64,000 nucleotides of DNA from Sinanaerobacter sp. ZZT-01 (lineage in GTDB: Bacteria > Bacillota > Clostridia > Peptostreptococcales > Anaerovoracaceae): contig NZ_CP141728.1 of assembly GCF_035621135.1 (NCBI RefSeq), forward strand, positions 248,001-312,000. Reading direction: 5' to 3'. Below, piece by piece: positions 1 to 7,847 of this stretch. A model generated the notes under the pieces. The model did no database searches, was not told the DNA's origin, and saw only the letters and a list, made by a program, of their open reading frames with translations. Made by a program: the position numbers and the translations under genes. How positions within the stretch are numbered: the stretch's first letter is position 1; every line of letters starts with the position of its first letter.

Positions 1-1
1 A

Positions 2-1162
2 CTAACAACCAGCGGATTTGCCCGTATGGCCTACGGTGCCGTATTACCCTACATGCAAGCATCAATGAATCTTTCTATTTCACAAACGGGTTTGGTTGGT
101 ACTGTAATGTTTCTTGGATATTTGTTGACCGTCGGTTTATCAGGAGTGCTTGCCGTACGGTGGGGTGCAAAGAAAGTATTGTTAAGTGGCGGCTTTTTAG
201 TTCTTGCAGCGATGATAGGCATTTCAGTATCCTCCTATTTCTGGATGATCTGCTTGTTCATGTTTCTTTCTGGTGCAGGCAGTTCTCTTGTTTTTACTCC
301 GCTAATGTCCATTGTAGTCGGAAGATTTCCACAAAAAAGAGGCATGGCACTAGGAATTCTGTTAAGTGGTGCAGGCATTGGAATGCTTTTAAGCGGGTTT
401 ATGATTCCTTTGTTAATTAAACACTTTCCTGACTTGGGCTGGAGATCTGTCTGGGTCTTTTTTTCAGTTGTATCCTTAATTGTTTTGATCATCGCATCAG
501 TCGTTTTGAGAAATCCTGATAACATTCAAAAATCGGAAATGGAAGAAAAACCTCAATGGCTAAAAAATAAAGAACTTACGAAAATAGCTTTTTTATACTT
601 TTTCCTTGGTTTGGCTTATTTAATACCAAACCTGTATCAAACAAGCTTTATGCTAAGCAAAGGCTTTTCCAATGAAACGGCGGGCTTTGTTTATGCAATA
701 GCAGGAATATTTAGTATTATTGGTGGGCCAGTCTGGGGGATTATTTCTGATAAAATCGGTTCACAGAAGACTCTTTTACTTGCATGGTGTTTTGCTGTAG
801 TTGGCGATCTCCTACCTATTGTACTTACAAACACAACAGGTTTTATAATATCTTCTATTATTTGGGGATCATCCATTGGCGGAATCGTAACCCTGATTCA
901 AGTAAAAGGATCGGAACAGGTACCACCTAAATATGTTTCGGCAGCAATTGGTTTTATTTCTATATTCTACGCAATTGGTCAAGCTTTAGGGCCAGGAGTA
1001 TCTGGATGGATTATTGATCACATGGGAAACTTTGCAGGTGCATATGGCTTTGGTGCCATTGTATATTTACTTGGAATTCTGTTGACGCTGAGATTAAAAA
1101 ATAAAGTTGTAAGTGTGGACGCAAAGCAATTAAAATTAGATACTCTGTCTAATCAACAATAG
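2..1162 (+). CDS. MFS transporter, 5' end cut by window edge
   Basis: Major facilitator superfamily secondary transporter of the inner membrane; substrate unknown. The frame is open to the left edge, and the residues before the first ATG (TSGFARMAYGAVLP) read as the end of TM1 of an OFA/YbfB-like carrier, so the true start lies outside the window. About twelve hydrophobic segments follow. MFS loop motifs are visible after TM2 (RWGAKKV, about residue 45 from the ATG) and at the matching place in the second half (SDKIGSQKT, about 240). A long cytoplasmic link (about 165-190) separates the halves. It ends in a short polar tail. No operon partner is seen downstream. The family is certain; the substrate is not. 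Confidence 0.88.
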   Translation, partial: LTTSGFARMAYGAVLPYMQASMNLSISQTGLVGTVMFLGYLLTVGLSGVLAVRWGAKKVLLSGGFLVLAAMIGISVSSYFWMICLFMFLSGAGSSLVFTPLMSIVVGRFPQKRGMALGILLSGAGIGMLLSGFMIPLLIKHFPDLGWRSVWVFFSVVSLIVLIIASVVLRNPDNIQKSEMEEKPQWLKNKELTKIAFLYFFLGLAYLIPNLYQTSFMLSKGFSNETAGFVYAIAGIFSIIGGPVWGIISDKIGSQKTLLLAWCFAVVGDLLPIVLTNTTGFIISSIIWGSSIGGIVTLIQVKGSEQVPPKYVSAAIGFISIFYAIGQALGPGVSGWIIDHMGNFAGAYGFGAIVYLLGILLTLRLKNKVVSVDAKQLKLDTLSNQQ

Positions 1163-1256
1163 ATTTTGCTGCTTATCATTCTTCTTGCTTACTCCTACCC
1201 GTTTGCCGGACAGGAGATGTACCATCATGACCTGTGGGGTTATCTATTTCGCAGAG

Positions 1257-1307
1257 ATGCCCCTCACTTCTATTAAGGAAAAATGAAGGAAGATGGACGG
1301 GTTCTAA
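1257..1307. repeat. Short repeat shared with 43347-43396
   Basis: The core ATGCCCCTCACTTCTA followed by TAAGGAAAAA and then TGGACGG recurs almost unchanged at 43347-43396, in front of the second sensor-transporter module. Here the repeat precedes the XRE operon promoter. In the second copy the flanks pair (CCCTCACTT with AAGTGAG), giving a hairpin; here the pairing is poorer. The function is unknown; it may be residue of a leader carried by mobile DNA. Confidence 0.6.
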
Positions 1308-1309
1308 AT

Positions 1310-1380
1310 AAAAATGTAAAGGAACATTGACAAAAATTTTCTTATGTAGTACAATAAAAATGTAAAGGGAACTTGTCAAA
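1310..1380 (+). promoter_or_regulatory. Promoter with two 25-bp direct repeats before XRE gene
   Basis: TTGACA (1327-1332) and TACAAT (1350-1355) with 17-bp spacing form a near-consensus sigma-A promoter. A 25-bp element beginning AAAAATGTAAAGG and ending in TTG-CAAA occurs at 1310-1334, overlapping the -35, and again at 1356-1380, just after the -10. Two such copies bracketing a promoter suggest autoregulation by the XRE protein encoded next. That role is inferred. Confidence 0.7.
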
Positions 1381-1398
1381 TAGTCAGGAGGTGCATCT

Positions 1399-1602
1399 TT
1401 GAAAAATATGCTCGAGCAATTAAGAAAGGAGCGAGGGCTAAATCAAGAAGAGTTTGCAAAAGCAATCCGAGTTTCAAGGCAAACTATTAGTTCCATTGAA
1501 AATGGAAAATACAATCCATCTTTAGATCTTGCGTTTATTATATCGGATTTTTTTGGGAAGCCCATAGAAGAAATTTTTATTTATGAAAGGAGAAAAAAAT
1601 GA
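1399..1602 (+). CDS. XRE-family transcriptional regulator (small, 67 aa)
   Basis: A single cro/C1-type helix-turn-helix DNA-binding domain fills the protein (about residues 5-60; recognition region VSRQTISSIENGK at 25-37, then IISDFF and PIEEIF). The start is TTG, placed six bases after an AGGAGGT ribosome-binding site (1386-1392). The stop overlaps the next ATG (ATGA), so it is coupled to the membrane protein that follows. This two-gene arrangement of a small YgzD-like regulator with a small membrane protein is common in Bacillota. It probably binds the direct repeats around its own promoter. Confidence 0.9.
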   Translation: MKNMLEQLRKERGLNQEEFAKAIRVSRQTISSIENGKYNPSLDLAFIISDFFGKPIEEIFIYERRKK

Positions 1603-2042
1603 GAAAAAGTCATTTGCTATCTGGAGTGTTGTTTGTATTAGCTGGTATCACTTGTATTGTTGTAGCATTAATGTTTGATACAAAATTAAACAGTCTATTA
1701 TTTGGAGTATCTGCTGCTCTAATTGTACCTGGCATTATGGAAATGCTTAAATATTTTTATTGGACTGCTCCCAAGAATAAGAAGAAATATGCAGAGCATT
1801 TAGAAAATGAGAGTATTGAACTACGTGACGAGCGTAAAGAAAAATTACGAGATAAATCAGGAAGACATGCTTATTTGCTAGGGTTAGTTATTATCAGCAT
1901 TTCCATAATAGTTTTTTCAATATCGGGGCAATTAGAGGTGGTTAAAAATACTAATTTAATTGTCATATATTTAGGTGGATATTTTATTTTTCAATATGTT
2001 GTCGGTATTCTTATATTCAAACATCTTGATAACAAATATTAA
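1599..2042 (+). CDS. Small membrane protein, partner of XRE regulator
   Basis: The family was not recognised. The 147 residues contain four hydrophobic segments: about 7-26, 31-50, 92-111 and 120-140. A charged cytoplasmic loop lies in the middle (about 58-90; rich in K, E and R, including LRDERKEKLRDKSGR). Both termini are predicted on the same side. Translation is coupled to the upstream regulator through an ATGA overlap, and the AAAGGAG site lies inside the regulator's last codons. The pairing suggests that the membrane protein senses or modulates something for the XRE protein, or is its main target. Confidence 0.75.
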   Translation: MRKSHLLSGVLFVLAGITCIVVALMFDTKLNSLLFGVSAALIVPGIMEMLKYFYWTAPKNKKKYAEHLENESIELRDERKEKLRDKSGRHAYLLGLVIISISIIVFSISGQLEVVKNTNLIVIYLGGYFIFQYVVGILIFKHLDNKY

Positions 2043-2080
2043 ACTCAGTGCATGCACACGTAGAAAAGTCATTCCCTTCA

Positions 2081-2222
2081 CATTACTTTCCAGATTCAAT
2101 ACACAGTAGAAGTTATTGTAGTTGCAATGCCTCCATACATTAAGTCTTCGCTTACAAAAAGTATTTACCGTCAGGGATAGATGAAAAGACACATAAGTTA
2201 ACAACGGAGCAAAAACTGCCAC
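2081..2222 (-). pseudogene. Fragment of CDP-alcohol phosphatidyltransferase gene
   Basis: Read on the minus strand this stretch gives APLLTYVSFHLSLTVNTF and then loses frame. The intact gene at 19393-19989 has APLLIYVSFQLSLTVNTF at the matching place. The DNA also matches 19460-19600 closely (for example CTTTCCAGATTC and the shared run ATTTACCGTCAG). Only the 3' third of the gene is present, with frameshifts and no start, so this is a dead partial copy. Confidence 0.8.
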
Positions 2223-2248
2223 ATCCGTAATGGCTTGAAGTAAAATGA

Positions 2249-2277
2249 TTCACTTTGCTAAAGAAATGAAGTATAAT
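2249..2277 (+). promoter_or_regulatory. Sigma-A promoter for the methyltransferase gene
   Basis: TTCACT (2249-2254) and TATAAT (2272-2277) are separated by 17 bp and lie about 40 bp upstream of the next start codon. The -10 is a perfect match and the -35 a partial one. Confidence 0.6.
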
Positions 2278-2314
2278 TAATATCATATAAATAAGCCAGG
2301 TGTAAGGAGCTAGC

Positions 2315-2833
2315 ATGAACGGATTTTTTTTACTAATTCCATTTCTATTGGTACGCTTTGGAGTATTAAGCTTATTAAATAAGAACGGCTTAAAACGTGC
2401 AGCTTTTTTTGCCCCATTAATTAGAACAGAAAAGGCAGCGTATTGGTTTTATCAAATTTCAAACGTTCTGTTTTTCATCTATCTATTCTTCCTTAAGGTC
2501 ACGACTGAGTCGTATTGGTTTTATGCAGGTTTGGTGATATATGCATTAGGCATCGTGCTATGTCTTGCTTCCGTATTCAATTTTGCAAATCCTGCTGAAA
2601 ATGGCATTAATGTTAAGGGATTATATCAGTTTTCCCGCAACCCGATGTATGTGGCATATTTTATTTGCTTTTTAGGCTGCGTACTACTTACGCAATCGTT
2701 CCTATTATTTATAATACTGCTGATCTTCCAAATATCATCGCATTGGATCATCCTGTCCGAAGAAAGATGGTGCATAAAGGAATTTGGAGAAGAGTACAAA
2801 AGTTATATGAATAAGGTAAGACGCTATATATAA
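2315..2833 (+). CDS. Integral membrane methyltransferase, ICMT/PEMT-like
   Basis: Probably an S-adenosylmethionine-dependent membrane methyltransferase of the isoprenylcysteine carboxyl methyltransferase/phospholipid methyltransferase superfamily. About five hydrophobic segments span the 172 residues. The family signature is at the C-terminal end: SRNPMYVAYF (about 106-115), the SAM-binding region, followed by a TM hairpin and then EERWCIKEFGEEYKSY (about 148-163), with the conserved glutamates and FG-x-x-Y. An AAGGAG site ten bases upstream supports the ATG. Bacterial members mostly have unknown substrates. It is followed closely by a P-loop kinase gene. Confidence 0.75.
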   Translation: MNGFFLLIPFLLVRFGVLSLLNKNGLKRAAFFAPLIRTEKAAYWFYQISNVLFFIYLFFLKVTTESYWFYAGLVIYALGIVLCLASVFNFANPAENGINVKGLYQFSRNPMYVAYFICFLGCVLLTQSFLLFIILLIFQISSHWIILSEERWCIKEFGEEYKSYMNKVRRYI

Positions 2834-2856
2834 TCAGCAAACAGAAAGGTACTTCC

Positions 2857-3357
2857 ATGAAAAATTTATACCTAATAGGCGGCACGATGGGAGCAGGAAA
2901 AACAGCTACCTGTCAAAATCTCAAACGAAAACTGAATAACAGCGTCTTTCTGGATGGTGATTGGTGCTGGGATATGCATCCTTTTCAGGTGACTGAGGAA
3001 ACAAAGCAGATGGTATTAGAAAACATCTGTTACCTTCTGAATAACTTTATTCGGTGTTCTGCCTATGAAAACATCATATTCTGCTGGGTGATGCACCAAC
3101 AGGCTATCATTGACGATATCCTTTCACGGCTGGATACTGCCAACTGTAAGGTGCATTCTATTTCCCTGATTTGCAATGAAATAGCCTTGCGAACCCGATT
3201 GGAAAAAGACATTGCTGCCGGTATTCGCACGGAAGATGTAGTCCTCAGAAGCATGGAACGAATCCCTCTTTACGAAAAACTGAACACCTGTAAAGTGGAT
3301 GTATCCGAAATCAGTCCGGAACAAGTAGCGGATTCTATCATAAAAATTGTTAAATAG
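2857..3357 (+). CDS. P-loop kinase-like ATPase (AAA_33 type)
   Basis: A small cytoplasmic nucleotide kinase-like protein of 166 residues. The Walker A loop is GGTMGAGKTATC (8-19). A second strand carries FLDGDWCWD (32-40), where the acidic residues may position magnesium and substrate. A lid-like segment IAAGIRTEDV with nearby arginines is at about 124-133. Such proteins phosphorylate or adenylate small molecules (shikimate-kinase/chloramphenicol-phosphotransferase fold). The substrate cannot be told from sequence. It starts 23 bases after the methyltransferase and shares its direction, so the two may be co-transcribed. Confidence 0.75.
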   Translation: MKNLYLIGGTMGAGKTATCQNLKRKLNNSVFLDGDWCWDMHPFQVTEETKQMVLENICYLLNNFIRCSAYENIIFCWVMHQQAIIDDILSRLDTANCKVHSISLICNEIALRTRLEKDIAAGIRTEDVVLRSMERIPLYEKLNTCKVDVSEISPEQVADSIIKIVK

Positions 3358-3447
3358 AAAAAAGAACAATATAGACCAGCTTGTTGCAAACAACTTCCTG
3401 CAATGCTAAAATTGAAAAGAAAATATGATTGTTAAGGAGAACCACAA

Positions 3448-3543
3448 ATGATAAAAGTAATAGCGCCAAGTAAAAATCCAAATTTTATTCCATTCGCCCA
3501 TATTTCATCTCTTTACCTTGTTTGTCATATCTCTTTCTTTTAG
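3448..3543 (+). pseudogene. Truncated 5' end of a gene cut by neighbouring insertion
   Basis: A good ribosome-binding site (TAAGGAG, 3433-3439) stands nine bases before an ATG opening MIKVIAPSKNPNFIPFAH. The frame then runs antisense into the 3' end of the flavoprotein gene and stops after 31 codons. The signals fit a real gene start whose body was replaced when the adjacent minus-strand block arrived. The original product is not recognised. Confidence 0.5.
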
Positions 3544-4045
3544 ATTTTATTTCTTCCATGCGGATTCTATATATATTTGTTCTTTTTAACCCAGCCTTAA
3601 TTGCCATATCAAAGTACATCATCTTTGTCGGGGTATATTTTTCGCATATAAGTCTCATGGCTTTGATACTTTCTTCCTCATCTTCAACTATTTCAACTTT
3701 GCCTTTTATTACTGCTGACTCATATTCAGTAGTAAATACACTGCTAATCAATAATCTAGCTTTAGATTCATCAGATGCGATTTCTTTTAATTCCTCTTCA
3801 GCAAAGTTATCTGGAATTCTTATCTCCCCTACAAATGCTACACTGACTCTCGGATTATTTGTCAATGTACGTACTTTTCTTCCATCCTTAGCTGAATGAA
3901 AGTAAAGATTTTCTTCATGTCTTACTATAGACAAAGGTATTCCATATGGTTCATCACCATCTATCATTGAGAGTATTCCGTATCTGGCCTTATCTATTAC
4001 ATGGTATCCAAAATCACTACTCATTTCTCTATCTTTTCTTCTCAT
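3485..4045 (-). CDS. NimA-like flavoprotein, pyridoxamine 5'-phosphate oxidase family
   Basis: A split beta-barrel flavin-binding protein of the PNPOx/nitroimidazole-resistance (NimA) family, probably cytoplasmic and dimeric. ARYGILSMIDGDEPYGIP and LYFHSAKDGRKVRTL are the typical FMN-contacting strands (about 20-65). The longer open frame begins nine codons upstream, but the internal ATG chosen here has AAGGAG nine bases before it, so MRRKDREM is the better start (186 aa). It follows the pyridoxal-kinase-like gene on the same strand with a gap under 50 bases. Co-expression with a B6 kinase and a MocR regulator fits a B6/flavin function better than drug resistance, but this is inference. Confidence 0.85.
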   Translation of the reverse strand: MRRKDREMSSDFGYHVIDKARYGILSMIDGDEPYGIPLSIVRHEENLYFHSAKDGRKVRTLTNNPRVSVAFVGEIRIPDNFAEEELKEIASDESKARLLISSVFTTEYESAVIKGKVEIVEDEEESIKAMRLICEKYTPTKMMYFDMAIKAGLKRTNIYRIRMEEIKSKRKRYDKQGKEMKYGRME

Positions 4046-4092
4046 GCTTATAAACTCCTTTTTACTATTCATTCTTCAAAGAATCAAATTTT

Positions 4093-4941
4093 TTATTTAT
4101 CCATTTTATCAAGCCAAGCTTCTATTGGTATCCCTCTGAATTTATCTACATTATCCTTACTCAGTATTATAATATCCTTTACATAATCCATAGCTTTTTG
4201 CACAGAATCCTGTAAAGGTTCTCCCAAAAGCACTTTTCCCATCATTACTGATGAAAATACATCTCCTGTTCCTGGAAATCTGACTGCCACATACTCAAAC
4301 GGAAGGCTAAAATATGCATCTTCTTTGGAATCGTAGCCCAATACAGCAGTATGATCCTTAAGATTTACACTTGTAATTACAATAGATTCAGAACCTAATT
4401 CTCTTAATCTATCTATTAATTCATATCCTTCTTTTAATGATATTCCTTCATTTTTAATATCTACACCTGCTAAGAACGCTGCTTCTGTATAATTAGGAAC
4501 AATATAATCTGCAACTGAACAGAGTTGTCTCATATATTTTATAGTTTGATTAGTTACTCCATTATATAACTTCCCGTCATCCCCCATAATAGGGTCTACA
4601 AATATTATGGTACCCTTCTGGGATTGTTCTTGGCAATAATCTGCTACAAGTCTTACCTGTTCCTCAGACGCAATAAAGCCTGTTGATATCCCATCAAAAT
4701 TAAATCCCAGCTCTTTCCATACAGATATTGTGTTTTTCATATATTCAGTTGTTTCCAATATTTCAAACTTTCCATAATCAAATGTGTTTGAAATCAATGC
4801 TGTGGGTAAATTATATAGATCAAAACCCATATGGGATAGTACAGGAATCATCGCAGCTAGTGCCACCTTCCCATAACCTGGCAAATCATTTATCAATAAT
4901 ATCTTGTCACTCAAATTATCCCTCTTTTCATACTGGTACAA
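4093..4941 (-). CDS. Pyridoxal/pyridoxamine kinase-like protein (PfkB superfamily)
   Basis: Likely phosphorylates pyridoxal, pyridoxine or pyridoxamine with ATP in B6 salvage. The fold markers are in order: LINDLPGYGKVAL near the N-terminus (substrate side), VDPIMGDDGKLYNG (115-128), PNYTEAAFL (149-157) and the catalytic anion-hole loop FPGTGDVFS with its general-base aspartate (222-230). The length of 282 is usual. The start is uncertain: the first ATG has no good ribosome-binding site, whereas a TTG at codon 10 follows AAGAGGG closely. It sits between the PNPOx-like gene and a MocR regulator, a classic B6 neighbourhood. Confidence 0.85.
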   Translation of the reverse strand: MYQYEKRDNLSDKILLINDLPGYGKVALAAMIPVLSHMGFDLYNLPTALISNTFDYGKFEILETTEYMKNTISVWKELGFNFDGISTGFIASEEQVRLVADYCQEQSQKGTIIFVDPIMGDDGKLYNGVTNQTIKYMRQLCSVADYIVPNYTEAAFLAGVDIKNEGISLKEGYELIDRLRELGSESIVITSVNLKDHTAVLGYDSKEDAYFSLPFEYVAVRFPGTGDVFSSVMMGKVLLGEPLQDSVQKAMDYVKDIIILSKDNVDKFRGIPIEAWLDKMDK

Positions 4942-5089
4942 AAGTTCGCTAATTAAATACTAATTCAAAACCCCGCTTATCATAAGCTAAAAATCCAACC
5001 TTAATTTTTTCATCTGTTCATTGGTGCGTTTTTATCTATATTAGATCAAATTCCTTTCATATACTTTCTTCCGTTTATAAGTATATTTC

Positions 5090-5119
5090 AAAATCGTTCC
5101 CGTATCAAGGAACGATTTT
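5090..5119 (-). terminator. Hairpin downstream of MocR gene
   Basis: A perfect 11-bp stem, AAAATCGTTCC with GGAACGATTTT, closes an 8-base loop just after the regulator's stop codon. In the minus direction the tail is only weakly T-rich. On the plus strand it is followed by a seven-T run, so it may act on both strands. Confidence 0.65.
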
Positions 5120-5141
5120 CAACTTTTTTTAGGATACAGTT

Positions 5142-6569
5142 TTACTCCATAAACAAATTCGTACGATTAAACCAAATGTCAGCAAGAAGTTCTATAGCTG
5201 GCACAATATCCTTTTCTTTAATCTTTCCATAACCTAATATAATGAAATTTCCTTGACTCGCACCATTGTTAAGCCAAAATGGGGATACCGGACTGACTTG
5301 AACACCACATGCTAAAGCTTTTTGAATAAGAACATCTTCTTTCTGTCCATCTGTAATTTCCATTAGAATGTGTAATCCCGCTTCATGACCATATATCCGA
5401 ACTTTACCGTTCATATTTTTTTTGATTGCATCAACCAAGATATCATGCTTCCTTTTTTGACTTAGACATAGTTTTCGAATATGCTTTTCCCAATGGCCAT
5501 CTCGCATAAGTTTAGCTAAAACACTTTGCTGAAGCAACGGAACTGTACACTGGTATCCTCTGTATTTTTCATTGTAAGCGGATAGTAACCAATACGGTAA
5601 TACCAAATATGCCATTCGTAAACCTGTTGATAAAGCTTTAGAAAAAGTTCCTACATAAATCACTCGCTCAGCTTGATCAATGGATTGCAGTGATGGAATC
5701 GGAAGCCCTTTGTACCTAAATTCGCTATCATAGTCATCTTCAATTATTACCATATTACGCCGATGGGCGAGATTTAAGATTTCCATTCGGTTTTGGATTG
5801 GCATAACAGCACCTGTCGGGAATTGATGTGATGGAGTAATATGAACCATAGGGACGGACATAGATGAAAGTCTTTTTATGTCAATACCATTCTTATCAAC
5901 TGGAACAGTTTGTATTGCAAAACCATTACTTTGAAATACTATACTTGCGCCATCATAACAAGGTTCTTCCATAGCAACATTCTTTTCACATGGAAAAATT
6001 CTTATGATAATTTCCAAAGCAAGTTGTGTACCACTACAAATAATAATCTGTTCTGTTTCGCACTTTACACCTCTGCTACGATACAAATATTGTTTTAGCT
6101 GTTGCCGCAGCTCTAAATCCCCTTTCACATCTCCAAACCCATGCACAAATTGTGCTTGGGGTCCATCAAGAATATCTGCTACATATGTACACCAGAGCTT
6201 ATTTGGAAAACTTGCAGCTTCTAGTTCTCCATACTGGAAGCTATATCGGATTTTATTCACATTCTTATCAGATTGCCCAGTTGATCGCTTTTCATGTTTT
6301 GGGTAATCAAATAATTCTTGGTGTAAATAAAAATCTAATTTATTAACAACATAGCCCGAACCCGGTATCCCCGTTATATACCCCTCCAGGGCAAGCTGTT
6401 CATAAGCATTTTTAACTGAATTTCTTCCAACCTTTAGCTCACTTGCTAATGCTCTTATTGAAGTAATACGTAAACCTTCAGGGAAGTTCCCGGATAAAAT
6501 ACCACTTTTAATTTGTTCATAAATTTGTTGATAAATAGGCAGACTACTATTACGGTCAATATGCAGCAT
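5142..6569 (-). CDS. MocR/PdxR-type regulator (GntR wHTH + aminotransferase domain)
   Basis: A transcription factor combining a GntR winged helix (about 10-75; RALASELKVGRNSVKNAYEQL) with a class I aminotransferase-like domain (about 110-475) that senses PLP. The cofactor pocket is intact: DDYDSEFRY at 278-286 and the Schiff-base lysine K311 in GTFSKALSTGLR. The ATG follows AAGGAGG. In well-studied PdxR proteins this class activates PLP synthesis genes or represses uptake/kinase genes according to PLP level. The pyridoxal-kinase-like and PNPOx-like genes follow on the same strand, about 200 bases away, and are the obvious targets. Confidence 0.9.
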   Translation of the reverse strand: MLHIDRNSSLPIYQQIYEQIKSGILSGNFPEGLRITSIRALASELKVGRNSVKNAYEQLALEGYITGIPGSGYVVNKLDFYLHQELFDYPKHEKRSTGQSDKNVNKIRYSFQYGELEAASFPNKLWCTYVADILDGPQAQFVHGFGDVKGDLELRQQLKQYLYRSRGVKCETEQIIICSGTQLALEIIIRIFPCEKNVAMEEPCYDGASIVFQSNGFAIQTVPVDKNGIDIKRLSSMSVPMVHITPSHQFPTGAVMPIQNRMEILNLAHRRNMVIIEDDYDSEFRYKGLPIPSLQSIDQAERVIYVGTFSKALSTGLRMAYLVLPYWLLSAYNEKYRGYQCTVPLLQQSVLAKLMRDGHWEKHIRKLCLSQKRKHDILVDAIKKNMNGKVRIYGHEAGLHILMEITDGQKEDVLIQKALACGVQVSPVSPFWLNNGASQGNFIILGYGKIKEKDIVPAIELLADIWFNRTNLFME

Positions 6570-6599
6570 CTTTTTTTACCTCCTTATAATTATCAATTA

Positions 6600-6733
6600 T
6601 ACACGATATTTCTTGTAGAGCTACATCCGTTAGTCTTGCACCTTCCTCACGAAACAAATAATCAAGAAATGCGTGTGCCGCTTCATAGCCATAACCCTTG
6701 CCCTGATATGCTCCGTTCATCATCCAGCGCTGT
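6600..6733 (-). pseudogene. GNAT acetyltransferase fragment
   Basis: Minus-strand reading gives YQGKGYGYEAAHAFLDYLF, the acetyl-CoA-binding loop (Q-G-K-G-x-G) and following helix of a GNAT acetyltransferase. No start and no complete fold are present. It lies between the MocR ribosome-binding region and a LysR fragment in another frame. The joint is at about 6735. Confidence 0.7.
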
Positions 6734-6974
6734 TTTTGTCCAAAATAGCTGTAATCTCATCCTCCACCCCCTCGTTGAGCGCAATGTACGGCAGATTTGG
6801 CAGCTCGAATCTGGTTCCAGGGTAATCATGTTGAAATCTCTTTATCATCCCAGGGAGCCACTGTGCAGAGACACTGTTAAATGTTCCAATTCTAATAGGA
6901 CCTTCACGAAGGCCATTGATCTCTCCGATTCGCTCGGAAAATCTACGTCTCGACAGCTTTGATAAATGCCTCAT
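6720..6974 (-). pseudogene. LysR-family regulator fragment
   Basis: Encodes the hinge and first strand of a LysR substrate-binding domain (EGPIRIGTFNSVSAQWLPGM and FQHDYPGTRFEL) without the N-terminal helix-turn-helix and without most of the effector domain. A normal member has about 300 residues; 84 remain. It runs out of frame into the GNAT fragment downstream, so two unrelated broken genes have been fused by deletion. Confidence 0.75.
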
Positions 6975-6995
6975 ATTGTGAGAGACTCTTGTGGA

Positions 6996-7535
6996 TTAAT
7001 TGTTTCCACTATCTTTGAAATCTGATATCAACATTCCATAAGTAATAGTGTCCGTCCATTCTCTCTTATTCCAGAAATCCTTAATAAAATGAGCCTCTTT
7101 ACGCATTCCAACTCTTTCACAAAGCTTTGCTGATGAAAGATTTCTAGCATCAAGATTTGCTTGTATGCGATGCACTCTCTCTATGTTAAACAAATATTCA
7201 ATCACACATTTTATATCTTCAGAAGCATAGCCCTTTCCTGAATATTGCTCATTAAATACATAACCTATTTCGACAGTTTCTTTCATTTGTGTATACCAGA
7301 CGGAAATATCACCAATCACCTTATTATCCACCTCACAAGCTAAGCTGACAGATGCTTCTTTGGTAAGCTGGTCAGCCATCAACTTCTTTTGAAATTTGTT
7401 ATTCTTAGAAGATGAAGTCCATGGTTCATGCAATAAAAACCTGCAGATGTTTTCATTGCTGTAAATTTCAAAAGCATCTTCAATATCTGTTTCCCTGAAA
7501 GATCTGATTTTGAGTCTGGTTGTCCTTAATTCCAT
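6996..7535 (-). CDS. GNAT N-acetyltransferase, RimJ/RimL-like
   Basis: Transfers an acetyl group from acetyl-CoA to an amine; the acceptor is unknown. Complete at 179 residues. The opening MELRTTRLKIRSFRETDIEDAF is the usual RimJ/RimL start. The acetyl-CoA pyrophosphate loop is YSGKGYASE (98-106), and the C-terminal half has the DARNLSSAKLCERVGM element (129-144) that marks this subgroup. It is intact, unlike the GNAT fragment just downstream. No operon partner is evident. Confidence 0.88.
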   Translation of the reverse strand: MELRTTRLKIRSFRETDIEDAFEIYSNENICRFLLHEPWTSSSKNNKFQKKLMADQLTKEASVSLACEVDNKVIGDISVWYTQMKETVEIGYVFNEQYSGKGYASEDIKCVIEYLFNIERVHRIQANLDARNLSSAKLCERVGMRKEAHFIKDFWNKREWTDTITYGMLISDFKDSGNN

Positions 7536-7847
7536 AATAAATCTCCCTAAATTTTTATTTAATCGATTATCTGTATTTTACCATATCAGCCTATTTTAAT
7601 CATCATAAATCTAAGATGGACAACCAAATACGTCGCAATATTCTAAATACTCTGCATTAAAACCACTTCTGAAAAAGGCGTTAAAGAAAAATTAAAATCA
7701 AACTTGTCAAAACTTTATTCTAAAACAAAAAAGTTCAGTTTTTTCTTCTATTGATGAGTTGGCAAGTGCTTTGTCATTCAAGCCCCCGCTCTATCCTAAT
7801 CAATTGCAAATTAGGAGGATCTGGTAACAAAAGAGCATTATCTTTGC
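7536..7847. other. Intergenic stretch, no gene supported
   Basis: AT-rich sequence between two minus-strand genes. The region next to 7535 should contain the GNAT promoter. A few short open stretches occur on the plus strand, but none has a start signal or a recognisable motif. Confidence 0.5.

Noticed and set aside
160-876. Several alternative-frame ORFs over the MFS gene
   Set aside because: They lie wholly inside the MFS coding region in other frames and have no ribosome-binding site or recognisable domain.
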